Below are positions 15,923-24,878 of a DNA stretch of 64,000 nucleotides, piece after piece. The first letter of the stretch is position 1, and each line of letters starts with the position of its first letter. The stretch covers positions 124,001 to 188,000 of the forward strand of contig NZ_JBMPIX010000002.1 of assembly GCF_049341065.1 (NCBI RefSeq), read 5' to 3'. Under the pieces are notes generated by a model. It was not told the DNA's origin. It ran no database searches and was given only the letters and a program-made list of their open reading frames with translations. Origin of the DNA: Pacificoceanicola sp049341065 (lineage in GTDB: Bacteria; Pseudomonadota; Alphaproteobacteria; Rhodobacterales; Rhodobacteraceae). Made by a program: the position numbers and the translations under genes.

Positions 15923-16936
15923 ATGGCGGACCCTCTTCTCAGCTTTACCGACCGAGGAATTTACTGCGCGCGCGGCGATTTTCATATCGACCCGTGGCGC
16001 CCGGTTGCGCGCGCATTGATCACTCATGGGCACGCCGACCACGCCCGCCCGGGCCACGAGGCCTATTTGTGCAGCCATGCGGCCCTGCCCGTCATGCGCC
16101 ACCGGCTGGGCGATATCAGCGCCGAAGGCATTGCTTACGGCGAAACACGCGAGATTGGCGGCGTCACGGTCTCATTCCATCCCGCCGGGCATATCCCCGG
16201 CTCGGCCCAGATCCGCGTCGCCCACAAGGGCGAGGTCTGGGTGGTCTCGGGCGATTACAAGACCACGCCAGACGGTTTGTGCGAAGCCTTCGAGCCGGTT
16301 TCCTGCCAGCACTTCATCACCGAATGCACCTTTGGTCTACCGGTTTTCAAATGGGCGCCGCAACAAATGGTGGCCAACGAAATCAACAGCTGGTGGGAAG
16401 CGCAGGCCCGCGCGGGCGGCTATGCTCTGCTCGGGGCCTATTCGCTGGGAAAGGCGCAACGATTGCTTCGGATGATCGACCCAGGCATCGGTCCGATCCT
16501 GACCCATGGAGCGGTCGAAGCCACCAACGCAGTGCTGCGCGCTCAGGGGTACGACTTACCAACCACCCATCAGGTGACCCCCGACATGGATATCAAAGCG
16601 CAGGCAGGCGCGCTGGTAATCGCGCCGCCCGCCGCCCTTGGCAGCGCCTGGGCACGGCGGTTCAAAGGCGCGTCTACCGGGTTTGCCAGCGGTTGGATGC
16701 GGCTGCGCGGGGTGCGGCGGCGGCGCGGCCCGGATCGCGGATTTGTCGTCTCGGACCATGCCGATTGGGAGGGGCTGCTGGACGCCATCAAAGCCACCGG
16801 CGCGGAAAACATCTACGCCACACATGGTTACACCGAGATCTTTGCGCGGCACCTGTTGGAACTGGGCTATAACGCGCAGGTCGTTCCGACCGAATTCGGC
16901 GGCGAAGACGATAGCCCCGAGACCGAGGCCGCCTGA
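15923..16936 (+). CDS. Ligase-associated DNA exonuclease (metallo-beta-lactamase/beta-CASP)
   Basis: A 337-aa member of the ligase-associated exonuclease family, SNM1/Apollo-like. The zinc motif is THGHADHARPGHEAYL near 36-50. Further metal positions are seen in PAGHIPGSAQI, SGDYKTT and VVSDHADWEG, with a C-terminal ATHGYTEIFARHL. It works with the LigD-like ligase encoded three bases downstream in a DNA repair module. TATAAT at 15911-15916 lies only seven bases before the ATG, so a leaderless transcript is possible, though no good -35 is seen. Confidence 0.93.
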   Translation: MADPLLSFTDRGIYCARGDFHIDPWRPVARALITHGHADHARPGHEAYLCSHAALPVMRHRLGDISAEGIAYGETREIGGVTVSFHPAGHIPGSAQIRVAHKGEVWVVSGDYKTTPDGLCEAFEPVSCQHFITECTFGLPVFKWAPQQMVANEINSWWEAQARAGGYALLGAYSLGKAQRLLRMIDPGIGPILTHGAVEATNAVLRAQGYDLPTTHQVTPDMDIKAQAGALVIAPPAALGSAWARRFKGASTGFASGWMRLRGVRRRRGPDRGFVVSDHADWEGLLDAIKATGAENIYATHGYTEIFARHLLELGYNAQVVPTEFGGEDDSPETEAA

Positions 16937-16939
16937 GAC

Positions 16940-18532
16940 ATGCAGGACTTTGCCCGGCTTTTCATCAGCATTGACCAGACCACGAAAACCAAAGCGAAAA
17001 CAGAGGCTTTGGCAGAGTACTTCAGTCAAGCCGATGATCACGACAAACTTTGGACGATTGCGCTGTTTTCCGGCAGGCGCCCAAAGCGCGCCGTAACCAC
17101 AACCCAGTTGCGCGAATGGGCCGCCGAACGGGCGGAGCTGCCACTTTGGCTGCTGGAGGAAAGCTATCCGATCGTCGGAGATCTGGCTGAAACCATCGCT
17201 CTGATCCTGCCGCCCGAGGTGGAGAACACTAACAAAGGATTAACCCATTGGATCAATTATTTGCGAAACCTAACGAATGTTGAACTTGAAGACAGGAAGG
17301 CGCAAATCCTTGCCGCATGGGACCAGTTGGACGCGACGCAAAGGTTTCTTTTCAACAAGCTGATCACCGGTGGCTTTCGCATTGGGGTCAGCCAGAAACT
17401 CATGACCCGCGCGCTGGCCACGGCCACCGGGCAGGACGAGGCGACGCTGGCGCTGAAACTTATGGGCGGCTGGACGCCCGAAACGGTCACCTTTCATTCC
17501 CTGATAGAGGCCGACAACCCGCAGGCCGATGAAAGCCGTCCCTATCCCTTTTACCTTGCCTATCAATTGGACGGTCTGCCGCGCGATCTGGGCGATCCCG
17601 CAGACTGGCAGGCCGAATGGAAATGGGATGGTATTCGCGGCCAATTGATCCTGCGCGCTGGCAGTCATCACCTTTGGTCGCGCGGCGAAGAGCTGATCAC
17701 AGACCGCTTTCCCGAGTTTGCCCGCGCGGCGGATTTTCTGCCCCCTGGCACGGTTCTGGATGGCGAGATTGTCACATGGGACGGCGCCCAGCCGATGAGT
17801 TTTGCAACCCTTCAACCCCGGATCGGTCGCAAAACCGTGCCCAGGAAGCTGCTGAAAGAAGCGCCCGTGATCCTTCTGGCCTACGACCTTCTGGAGCACG
17901 CGGGCGAGGATTTGCGCAACATCCCATTGACTGATCGCCGCGCAAAACTGGACGCGTTGCTGCACGACCTTCCGGATGAGGCAGCGGTGCGCGTCTCTCC
18001 GATGATCGCCTTTGCGGAATGGGACGATCTGGCGCAAATCCGCGCCACCTCGCGCGACAAGAAGGCCGAGGGCCTGATGCTGAAGCGCAAGGACAGCCCC
18101 TATTTGTCGGGCCGCAAAAAAGGCGACTGGTGGAAATGGAAGCTGGATCCGCTGACCGTGGATGCGGTGATGATCTATGCTCAGCAGGGTCACGGGCGCC
18201 GCGCCAATCTGTTCACCGATTTCACGTTTGCCCTCTGGCAAGGCAACGAGTTGGTGCCCTTCACAAAGGCCTATTCCGGCCTGACGGATGCCGAATTCGC
18301 CCAGATCACCGCCTGGGTGCGCAAGAACACCCTGCAACGCTTTGGCCCCGTGCGGCAGGTGCGCCCCGAGCATGTGTTCGAGATCGCCTTTGAGGGGATT
18401 CAGGCCAGTCCTCGGCACAAATCCGGTATCGCGCTGCGCTTTCCTCGCATGGCGCGATGGCGGCACGACAAGTCCCCGCAAGAGGCAAACAGCCTACGCG
18501 ATTTGCAGAAGATGCTGGCGCTATACGGCTGA
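16940..18532 (+). CDS. ATP-dependent DNA ligase
   Basis: A 530-aa ligase of the cis-encoded, exonuclease-associated type. An N-terminal all-alpha DNA-binding region runs to about residue 200. The adenylation domain follows with catalytic Lys228 in EWKWDGIRGQ, then motifs DGEIVTWDG, LLAYDLLEH, KAEGLMLKR and WWKWKLDP. A C-terminal OB fold ends the protein. It seals nicks in duplex DNA. The pairing with the upstream MBL exonuclease is well known; the Lhr-like helicase and PdeM phosphoesterase that complete the four-gene module in many bacteria are not next to it here. Confidence 0.95.
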   Translation: MQDFARLFISIDQTTKTKAKTEALAEYFSQADDHDKLWTIALFSGRRPKRAVTTTQLREWAAERAELPLWLLEESYPIVGDLAETIALILPPEVENTNKGLTHWINYLRNLTNVELEDRKAQILAAWDQLDATQRFLFNKLITGGFRIGVSQKLMTRALATATGQDEATLALKLMGGWTPETVTFHSLIEADNPQADESRPYPFYLAYQLDGLPRDLGDPADWQAEWKWDGIRGQLILRAGSHHLWSRGEELITDRFPEFARAADFLPPGTVLDGEIVTWDGAQPMSFATLQPRIGRKTVPRKLLKEAPVILLAYDLLEHAGEDLRNIPLTDRRAKLDALLHDLPDEAAVRVSPMIAFAEWDDLAQIRATSRDKKAEGLMLKRKDSPYLSGRKKGDWWKWKLDPLTVDAVMIYAQQGHGRRANLFTDFTFALWQGNELVPFTKAYSGLTDAEFAQITAWVRKNTLQRFGPVRQVRPEHVFEIAFEGIQASPRHKSGIALRFPRMARWRHDKSPQEANSLRDLQKMLALYG

Positions 18533-18635
18533 AATCCGCGCAAAAATTGCCCGTCCGCCTGTCAGCCCGGCAGATCACCTTTTGCCGCCCGGCCAAGCGT
18601 GCCATTCTGTCTGTCCCTATTTTCGGAACGCAACC

Positions 18636-19523
18636 ATGCCCCTTTCTGATCGGCTAAAAGCAATCCCCCTTGTCGCGCTCGCTTTTAGCGCAGTCCCAGC
18701 TTTCGCGCAGTCCTTACACCTGGCCGGTGAGGCTTCGGTCAGCGCCACCACGGTCGCCGATGATCCAGCAATTGGCCGCTTGGATTTCGACCTGACATTT
18801 CCGCTGGCCGCACAGCGCGGCCTGCCGCTGTCTCTGGAAATCGGTGCCTTCGCGTATGTCCTGCCGCAAAAGCGCCCGCATGAAACCTATGTGGCGCTGG
18901 CTTGGGACGAGCGCTTGCGGCTGGGTGTGGTGCGTCCCGCTTATGACTTTGTGCTGCCGTCTGTCTTTGCCCGCCACGCACCCTATCTGGCCTATGCCCG
19001 GGCCGAATACGCCCGCGCCTACACAACGACCAATGCTATGCGCCGCACTGCAGTCCCTTGGGGCCTGTCTTACACCGATCAAAGCGACACCGTAAAATGG
19101 GCGGCCTCAGCTCACAACGCCAGCAAGGGCGGCTTTCGCAGCGCCTCGCTCGCAGCGCGGTGGGACCGTGGCGAATGGCAATTGGCCGCTGCGGCCGAGT
19201 GCGTCTGGGATTTCACCGGCGCGCACGGCGGCACCAACGCCAAACTGGGCGCAAGCTGGACAGGCGCCCCCTGGACCGTTGGCGCGGCCTACTTGCACCC
19301 CGGGGCCGAAAAACTGCCCGACGCGGTTTCGCTTGACGTCAGCTATCAGATCAATTCGCATCTGAGCCTATCGGGCTTTGGCGAGGTCACCGACAAGGGG
19401 CAAGACGACGCCTTTGGCATCGCGGCGGAATATGCCCTGCCGCCCAAAGCTGCGCTGTCCCTGGCCGCCACGCAATGGCACGGCGACACAGGCCTGCACC
19501 TGACCCTGAGCCGCCACTTCTAG
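18636..19523 (+). CDS. Outer-membrane beta-barrel protein (porin-like)
   Basis: A 295-aa protein with a signal peptide (AIPLVALAFSAVPAFAQ). The mature part is built of alternating polar and aromatic residues (for example QINSHLSLSGFGEVTDKGQDD) and it ends in Phe, as outer-membrane barrels do. The closest type appears to be a general porin/DUF-like barrel; the exact family cannot be named. ATG 18636 is 103 bp after the ligase gene. GGAAC lies upstream. Confidence 0.75.
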   Translation: MPLSDRLKAIPLVALAFSAVPAFAQSLHLAGEASVSATTVADDPAIGRLDFDLTFPLAAQRGLPLSLEIGAFAYVLPQKRPHETYVALAWDERLRLGVVRPAYDFVLPSVFARHAPYLAYARAEYARAYTTTNAMRRTAVPWGLSYTDQSDTVKWAASAHNASKGGFRSASLAARWDRGEWQLAAAAECVWDFTGAHGGTNAKLGASWTGAPWTVGAAYLHPGAEKLPDAVSLDVSYQINSHLSLSGFGEVTDKGQDDAFGIAAEYALPPKAALSLAATQWHGDTGLHLTLSRHF

Positions 19524-19644
19524 GCCGACCGGACAGACAGTCTGCGCCAGTCCCAATTGCGTCCTGCCCGGCGATTTTAACCGAAAACCGGTTCCCACTT
19601 TTCCGTTTGCGCACTATGTCATGGGCAACAGACAAGAGGACACC

Positions 19645-21477
19645 ATGAAGCACAGCCATTTTCCCCAGCCCAAACCGCTTTTCGATGCCAATGCCAGCGC
19701 GGGCGGAAAGGACCTTGGCAAGCTGCCCGAGTGGGATCTGACCGATCTTTACCCTTCCGAAGACGCCCCAGAACTGAAGCGCGATCTGGACTGGCTGGAG
19801 CAAGCCTGCGCCAGTTTCGCCGCCGACTACGAAGGCAATCTGGCCAGCCTCGACGCCGCCGGTTTCCTTGAGGCCGTGCACCGTCACGAGAAGATCGAGA
19901 ACATCGCCGGGCGGATCATGTCTTTTGCCGGTCTGCGCTATTATCAGATGACGACGGATGCCGAGCGCGCCAAGTTCCTGTCCGACACGCAGGAAAAGAT
20001 CACCATCTACACCACCCCGCTGGTCTTTTTCACGCTCGAACTGAACCGGCTGGACGATGGCCATCTTGACGGACTGTTCGCCAGCAACGCCGATCTGGCC
20101 CGTTATAAACCCGCCTTTGATCGCATCCGCGCGATGAAGCCCTATCAACTGTCCGACGAGCTGGAGAAATTCCTGCACGATCTGGGGGTTGTCGGCGACG
20201 CATGGGAACGGCTGTTCGACGAAACCATCGCCGGGTTGAATTTTGAGATCGACGGCGAAGAGCTGAACATCGAAAGCACCCTGAATTTCCTGACCGAGCA
20301 GGACCGCTCCAAACGCGAAGCCGCCGCTCAGGAACTGGCCCGCGTCTTTCAGGACAACATCAAGATCTTTGCCCGTGTCCACAACACGCAGGCCAAGGAA
20401 AAGGAAATCATGGATCGCTGGCGTGGGATGCCGACCGCGCAAACCGGCCGCCACCTGTCAAACGATGTCGAGCCCGAGGTCGTGGAGGCGCTGCGCAATG
20501 CTGTGGTCGCCGCCTACCCGCGCCTGTCGCACCGCTACTACGCGCTCAAGGCCAAGTGGCTGGGTCTCGATACCATGCAGGTCTGGGACCGCAACGCGCC
20601 GCTGCCGATGGAAAGCACGCGCACCGTCGGTTGGGACGAAGCGCGCGAGACCGTGATGAACGCCTACAACGCCTTCGATCCGCGCATGGGCGAAATCGCT
20701 CAGCCCTTCTTTGACAAAGGTTGGATCGACGCGGGCGTGAAGCCCGGCAAGGCCCCCGGCGCCTTTGCCCACCCAACCGTCACTGACGTACACCCCTATG
20801 TGATGCTGAACTACCTTGGCAAACCGCGCGACGTGATGACCCTCGCGCACGAACTCGGCCACGGCGTGCATCAGGTGCTGGCCGCCGGACAGGGCGAGAT
20901 GCTGGCCTCAACCCCGCTGACGCTGGCAGAAACCGCATCGGTCTTTGGCGAGATGCTGACTTTCCAGCGCATGCTGGCGAACGCGAAGGATGACGCGGAG
21001 CGCAAAGTCATGCTGGCGGGCAAGGTCGAGGATATGATCAACACGGTCGTACGCCAGATCGCCTTCTACGACTTTGAATGCAAGCTGCACGAGGCCCGCC
21101 GCGGCGGCGAGCTGACCCCCGAGGACATCAACGCGTTGTGGATGTCCGTTCAGGCCGAAAGCCTTGGTCCGGTCTTCGACTACATGCCCGGGTACGAGAC
21201 CTTCTGGGCCTATATCCCGCACTTCGTGCACTCGCCCTTCTACGTCTATGCCTATGCCTTTGGCGACGGTCTGGTGAACGCCCTCTACGCCGCCTATCAG
21301 GAACAGCCTGAGGGCTTTCAGGACAAGTATTTCGACATGCTCAAGGCGGGCGGATCAAAACACCATTCCGACCTGCTGGCCCCCTTCGGGCTTGACGCCT
21401 CGGACCCCAAATTCTGGGACAAGGGCCTGTCGATGATCGAAGGCTTCATCGACCAGCTGGAGGCGATGGAGGGGTGA
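19645..21477 (+). CDS. pepF: Oligoendopeptidase F (M3 family)
   Basis: A 610-aa zinc metallopeptidase. The active site is HELGHGVH at 402-409, with a third ligand Glu downstream in LAETASVFGEML. The N-terminal PepF/M3 helical domain is long. Such enzymes cleave short cytosolic peptides. The ATG at 19645 is chosen because AGAGGA lies eight bases before it. A second ATG at 19621 lacks this. It is followed by 251 bp without a gene. Confidence 0.95.
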   Translation: MKHSHFPQPKPLFDANASAGGKDLGKLPEWDLTDLYPSEDAPELKRDLDWLEQACASFAADYEGNLASLDAAGFLEAVHRHEKIENIAGRIMSFAGLRYYQMTTDAERAKFLSDTQEKITIYTTPLVFFTLELNRLDDGHLDGLFASNADLARYKPAFDRIRAMKPYQLSDELEKFLHDLGVVGDAWERLFDETIAGLNFEIDGEELNIESTLNFLTEQDRSKREAAAQELARVFQDNIKIFARVHNTQAKEKEIMDRWRGMPTAQTGRHLSNDVEPEVVEALRNAVVAAYPRLSHRYYALKAKWLGLDTMQVWDRNAPLPMESTRTVGWDEARETVMNAYNAFDPRMGEIAQPFFDKGWIDAGVKPGKAPGAFAHPTVTDVHPYVMLNYLGKPRDVMTLAHELGHGVHQVLAAGQGEMLASTPLTLAETASVFGEMLTFQRMLANAKDDAERKVMLAGKVEDMINTVVRQIAFYDFECKLHEARRGGELTPEDINALWMSVQAESLGPVFDYMPGYETFWAYIPHFVHSPFYVYAYAFGDGLVNALYAAYQEQPEGFQDKYFDMLKAGGSKHHSDLLAPFGLDASDPKFWDKGLSMIEGFIDQLEAMEG

Positions 21478-21515
21478 AGTCCGATCCGCAACGCGACAAA
21501 GGATGAAGCTGAACA

Positions 21516-21540
21516 GCCTGCTTTCCAGTGGAAAGCAGGC
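21516..21540. repeat. Perfect 11-bp stem hairpin in the pepF downstream gap
   Basis: GCCTGCTTTCC (21516-21526) and GGAAAGCAGGC (21530-21540) are separated by AGT. No T-run follows, so terminator function is doubtful. The rest of the 21478-21728 gap shows no gene. It is lower in GC than the flanks. Confidence 0.5.
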
Positions 21541-21728
21541 CCGCTGAACGGGGAACCCTTGAGGCCGGAACGGACAACGCAGATGCGGACAAGAGCTTGC
21601 CAGAACCAATAAGGTTTTGCTGAAGGTTTCTTGCCCGACTAACCGAATGAGTTTGGGTAAGCCTGCATGCGATGACAAAAATCATTGTTTGTGACAGGCA
21701 GTTATTGTCCGCTGTGGGGGCGATGCGG

Positions 21729-22163
21729 TCAGCGCAGGGAACGAAGTTTGAACAGAAGTATTGCAGACATTGGCATGGAGGCCAGTGCAGCGGCGAGCAG
21801 CGTGTCAGGAATCGAGAATGCGGTGTAGAAGATCGATGCGCAATCGAGGCTCGCGAGGAAAAGCGAAAAGCACGTTGAAAGCACGCAGAGTGCGAACGCG
21901 ACGATCTCGTACCCGGCAACCCGGCGTTTGAAGCGAAACACCCTGACAACCATCGGGATCGAGAAAACTGCAAAGGCGAAAAGCATCGCGTCATCGTCGC
22001 CCCCCGAACTCAAAAGATTGCGGCAGAAGAATGGGCCACCTTGAGAGGGCGAAGCTAGACCGGCAGAAAGATCACCGATTTTGACACCGACAAACGCCAT
22101 CAGAAACAACAGCGCGGCGTAGGTCAGAGATGCGATTTGGTACTTGGTTTTCACTACTATCAA
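21729..22163 (-). CDS. Hypothetical four-segment membrane protein
   Basis: The 144-aa reading frame has four clear hydrophobic segments (about 10-28, 60-76, 85-105 and 112-135), separated by basic loops such as RVFRFKRRVAG. Cys residues and Ser-rich loops are unusual for this genome, and base content is lower in GC than the neighbours. It has a TTG start at 22163 or GTG at 22154, with no good ribosome site. I do not recognise a family. It could be a recently acquired or decaying gene; the long hydrophobic pattern favours real coding. Confidence 0.5.
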   Translation of the reverse strand: MIVVKTKYQIASLTYAALLFLMAFVGVKIGDLSAGLASPSQGGPFFCRNLLSSGGDDDAMLFAFAVFSIPMVVRVFRFKRRVAGYEIVAFALCVLSTCFSLFLASLDCASIFYTAFSIPDTLLAAALASMPMSAILLFKLRSLR

Positions 22164-22284
22164 TCACAGTTTCACATGTTGTGTTTGGGGCCTGCACAAT
22201 CGAGTTGAAGCTTGAAACCGCGCAAGAAAGGTCAGAACGCATACGTTTGGATCACCGGCGAAAAACACGTTTAGACCCGACACC

Positions 22285-22725
22285 CTACCCCTCGATCATC
22301 TCCACACGCGTTGCGTGGCGGCCACCTTCGAACTCGGTCTCAAGGAACGCATCGACGATCTCCAGCGCCAGACCTTCGCCGACGACACGCGCGCCCAGCG
22401 CCAGCATGTTGGCGTCGTTATGCGCGCGGATCATGCGGGCCGAGAATGTCTCGGCGCAAACACCACAGCGGATGCCCTGCACCTTGTTGGCGGCCATCAT
22501 GATGCCCTGTCCGGTGCCGCACACCACGATGCCAAAGTGGCAATCGCCGGAAGCGACGCGCTCGGCGGCGGCCTTGCCGTGCAGTGGGTAATGCGTGCTT
22601 TCGGTCGTGACCGGGCCGATGTCCTCGACGTCCCAGCCCTGTGCGGCGATATGCTTGGCGATGGCCTGACGCAACTCGATGGCGGCGTGGTCACTGGAAA
22701 GAACGATGCGTTTTTCGGCAGTCAT
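22285..22725 (-). CDS. rpiB: Ribose 5-phosphate isomerase B
   Basis: A 146-aa RpiB/LacAB-type isomerase that interconverts ribose 5-phosphate and ribulose 5-phosphate. Signatures are LSSDHAAIELRQ (phosphate and base residues), VCGTGQGIMMAANKVQGIRCG with the catalytic Cys in this loop, and ARMIRAHNDANMLALGARV. An unrelated isomerase, RpiA, is encoded near 46.4 kb, so this genome carries both. AGGAT lies upstream of the ATG. Confidence 0.93.
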   Translation of the reverse strand: MTAEKRIVLSSDHAAIELRQAIAKHIAAQGWDVEDIGPVTTESTHYPLHGKAAAERVASGDCHFGIVVCGTGQGIMMAANKVQGIRCGVCAETFSARMIRAHNDANMLALGARVVGEGLALEIVDAFLETEFEGGRHATRVEMIEG

Positions 22726-22832
22726 GGTCTGTTGATCCTGTCTAAGGGCTGCACGGCACTGCGATCAGGCCCGCGCCCGATGCCTGTCGGTTTTGATCGC
22801 CAGCGCGCAAAATCGCAAGCCCCCTGCCTGCG

Positions 22833-23102
22833 TCACTTCAACTGGCTGTCCTTGGAGCCGCGACGGTTGAACCCGCCGCGCGGCACCTCCCGCCCCTGCC
22901 TCTCGGATGCGCAGTCGATACACAGCTTGACCCCCGGCAACGCCAGTCGGCGCTTTTCCGGGATTTCCTCGCCGCATTCGGCGCATTCCGTCAGGCTTTC
23001 GCCCACAGGGCTGCGCCGGGCCTTCAGGCGGGCCAGTTCGTCCGCGATGGACGCCTCGATCTGTTCGTTCACCGCGCCGTCGCGGCTCCATCCTCCGGCC
23101 AT
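22833..23102 (-). CDS. TraR/DksA C4-type zinc finger protein
   Basis: An 89-aa protein with four Cys: Cys40 and Cys43 (TECAECG), Cys61 and Cys64 (LCIDCAS). They form the zinc finger of the TraR/DksA family, which binds in the RNAP secondary channel. The N-terminal helix is short, like the phage/plasmid TraR type. Start at 23102 is taken for the family length. A longer frame adds eight residues. Confidence 0.87.
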   Translation of the reverse strand: MAGGWSRDGAVNEQIEASIADELARLKARRSPVGESLTECAECGEEIPEKRRLALPGVKLCIDCASERQGREVPRGGFNRRGSKDSQLK

Positions 23103-23215
23103 GGGTCGCCCTCCGCTTGCCCGCACAGCTTAGCGAAGCCTGTGATCGTCCGAAACTGTTTTGAAACTTTCTGGCGCCAGCCTACGTATATCTCTCAAAC
23201 ACCCGGAGGTTTGCG

Positions 23216-23731
23216 ATGATCCGTTCCCTGCTTTTGGCCATTGGCCTGTCCCTTGCCGCGCTGCCCGCCTCAGCCGGTTTCAGCTTTGCCAATATCGACG
23301 GCGGCACCATTGATCTGGATGATTACAAGGGCCACCCGGTTCTGGTGGTCAACACCGCCTCGCGCTGCGGGTTCACGCCGCAATACGACGGGTTGCAGGC
23401 GCTCTATGATCGCTACCGTGATCAAGGGCTGGTGGTTCTGGCCGTGCCGTCGGACGACTTCCGGCAGGAATTGTCCTCGGCCGAAGCGGTCAAGGATTTC
23501 TGCGCGGTCAACTTCAACCTGACCCTGCCGATGACCGATATCACCCATGTCAAAGGCACGCAGGCGCATCCTTTCTATCAATGGCTGCGCGACACGAAGG
23601 GGTTTGAGCCGTCGTGGAACTTCAACAAAGTACTGCTTTCGCCCGAGGGGCAGCCGGTCGCGACCTTTGGCAGCACCGCACGTCCGCTGTCGCGCAAGAT
23701 CACCAGCCAGATCGAGGCAATGCTGAAATAA
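23216..23731 (+). CDS. Secreted glutathione peroxidase (Cys type)
   Basis: A 171-aa thiol peroxidase with a signal peptide (SLLLAIGLSLAALPASA). The peroxidatic Cys51 is in NTASRCGFTPQY, where selenoenzymes have Sec. The catalytic Trp/Asn are in SWNFNKVLL and the helix of the second conserved motif is VLAVPSDDF. It reduces hydroperoxides, most likely in the periplasm. ATG 23216 has GGAGG a few bases upstream. A hairpin terminator follows directly. Confidence 0.93.
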   Translation: MIRSLLLAIGLSLAALPASAGFSFANIDGGTIDLDDYKGHPVLVVNTASRCGFTPQYDGLQALYDRYRDQGLVVLAVPSDDFRQELSSAEAVKDFCAVNFNLTLPMTDITHVKGTQAHPFYQWLRDTKGFEPSWNFNKVLLSPEGQPVATFGSTARPLSRKITSQIEAMLK

Positions 23732-23735
23732 GTAA

Positions 23736-23771
23736 CGCCCCCGCCTAAGGTGACCCGGGCGGGGGCGATTT
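23736..23771. terminator. Bidirectional-looking terminator between gpx and YdcH gene
   Basis: CGCCCCCGCC (23736-23745) pairs with GGCGGGGGCG (23758-23767); a short ATTTG tail follows on the plus strand. It lies between two converging genes. Confidence 0.7.
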
Positions 23772-23788
23772 GCGGTCATCAGGACGCA

Positions 23789-24028
23789 TCAGGCTTTGCT
23801 GAGCATCCCCCAGATCTGATCTTTCAACGCCGCACGCTGCTTGCGCAGTTGCTCTTCGGCCAGCTGTTCCATCGGCTCGACATTCGTCTCGGCGCGATGC
23901 ACCTGCCGGTTGATCTCGTGATATTCGTCGGCCAGCTTGGAAAAATGCGCATCCGTCTGTTTCAGCGCGCTCATCTGTTCGACCTTGTCAGGGAATTCTT
24001 CTGCAAGCTCATGGGGTGTATGCGACAT
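23789..24028 (-). CDS. YdcH/DUF465 family protein
   Basis: A 79-aa all-helical, charged protein. The motif HELAEEFPDKVEQMSALKQTDAHFSKLADEYHEINR marks the DUF465 (YdcH) family, whose cell role is not known. Start at 24028 gives the family length; longer in-frame reading has no family support. A GGAGA element is upstream. Confidence 0.9.
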   Translation of the reverse strand: MSHTPHELAEEFPDKVEQMSALKQTDAHFSKLADEYHEINRQVHRAETNVEPMEQLAEEQLRKQRAALKDQIWGMLSKA

Positions 24029-24138
24029 TGGCGTCTCCTTCGATTTGACTGTTCGAATAAGAGATTGAGGCTTTCGCGCCCGCGCCACCTTGACCCTGAT
24101 CAAGCCGCCGAAAAACTTTGCAAAAGGCTGCGCAAAAA

Positions 24139-24810
24139 TCAGTGAACGGCGCGGCGCCAGCCTGCGGACTGCGCTTCGGCTTCGGTGCAAAACCACCTTT
24201 CGCCTTTTGCCTCGGAGATGCGGGTCCGATCATACCATTCCTGCCCCGGAAGATGGTAAATAAGCGCGCCATTGTTCTGGCTGATGTTGCCCTTGATCCG
24301 GCAATCTTCGGGGCCGCCGCGTGCGTTCCAAAGGGTCCGCGCCTTACGCGAGGCGGATCGGAAGGCGTCAGGCGATTGCACCCCGACCGCGTGCAACCCG
24401 CGCCCAGCCTGTGCCGCATCGCGTTCATCGCCCGCATAGTCGAGCGCGTATTTGAGATAGGCAAAGGCCAGTCCGCTTTGCACCAGCGCCTGCCCCATAT
24501 CTTCGCCGTCCACCGCGCAGCGCGCCACCGTACGGCCATAGCGGTCACGGTCCAGCGCCTCGCAATCGGCCACGCGCCCGGCATAGCGTGCCCGCACCTC
24601 GCCCGAGGACCAAGCCCCGCAGGCCCACATCGGAATGCCTTCCCCACCACACATCTGATCGCTTTCAGGCGCGTCGATCCCGTAAAGGCGCACCCGCTCA
24701 CCGGCGATTTCAACCGTATCGCCGTCAATCACCCGCATCTTGCCGACAAGATCAGCAAAAGCTGGCTGGCTGAGGAATAGCAGAACGAGAAGTGAACAAA
24801 TTCTTAACAT
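24139..24810 (-). CDS. Secreted thermonuclease-like (SNase) protein
   Basis: A 223-aa protein with a signal peptide (ICSLLVLLFLSQPAFA). The staphylococcal nuclease OB-fold core is seen in VIDGDTVEIAGERVRLYGIDAPE (calcium and catalytic acidic residues), DRYGRTVARC and AYLKYAL. After it a C-terminal Cys-containing module (CRIKGNIS..YHLPGQEWYDRTRI) precedes GERWFCTEAEAQSAGWR, found in other bacterial secreted nucleases. Predicted location: periplasm or outside. Confidence 0.9.
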   Translation of the reverse strand: MLRICSLLVLLFLSQPAFADLVGKMRVIDGDTVEIAGERVRLYGIDAPESDQMCGGEGIPMWACGAWSSGEVRARYAGRVADCEALDRDRYGRTVARCAVDGEDMGQALVQSGLAFAYLKYALDYAGDERDAAQAGRGLHAVGVQSPDAFRSASRKARTLWNARGGPEDCRIKGNISQNNGALIYHLPGQEWYDRTRISEAKGERWFCTEAEAQSAGWRRAVH

Positions 24811-24878
24811 TCGGTTAATTTCGGGACTCTAGCCCCGGAATTCAACCGATTCCCCTCGAAAAGGTTAATGCGTGATGC

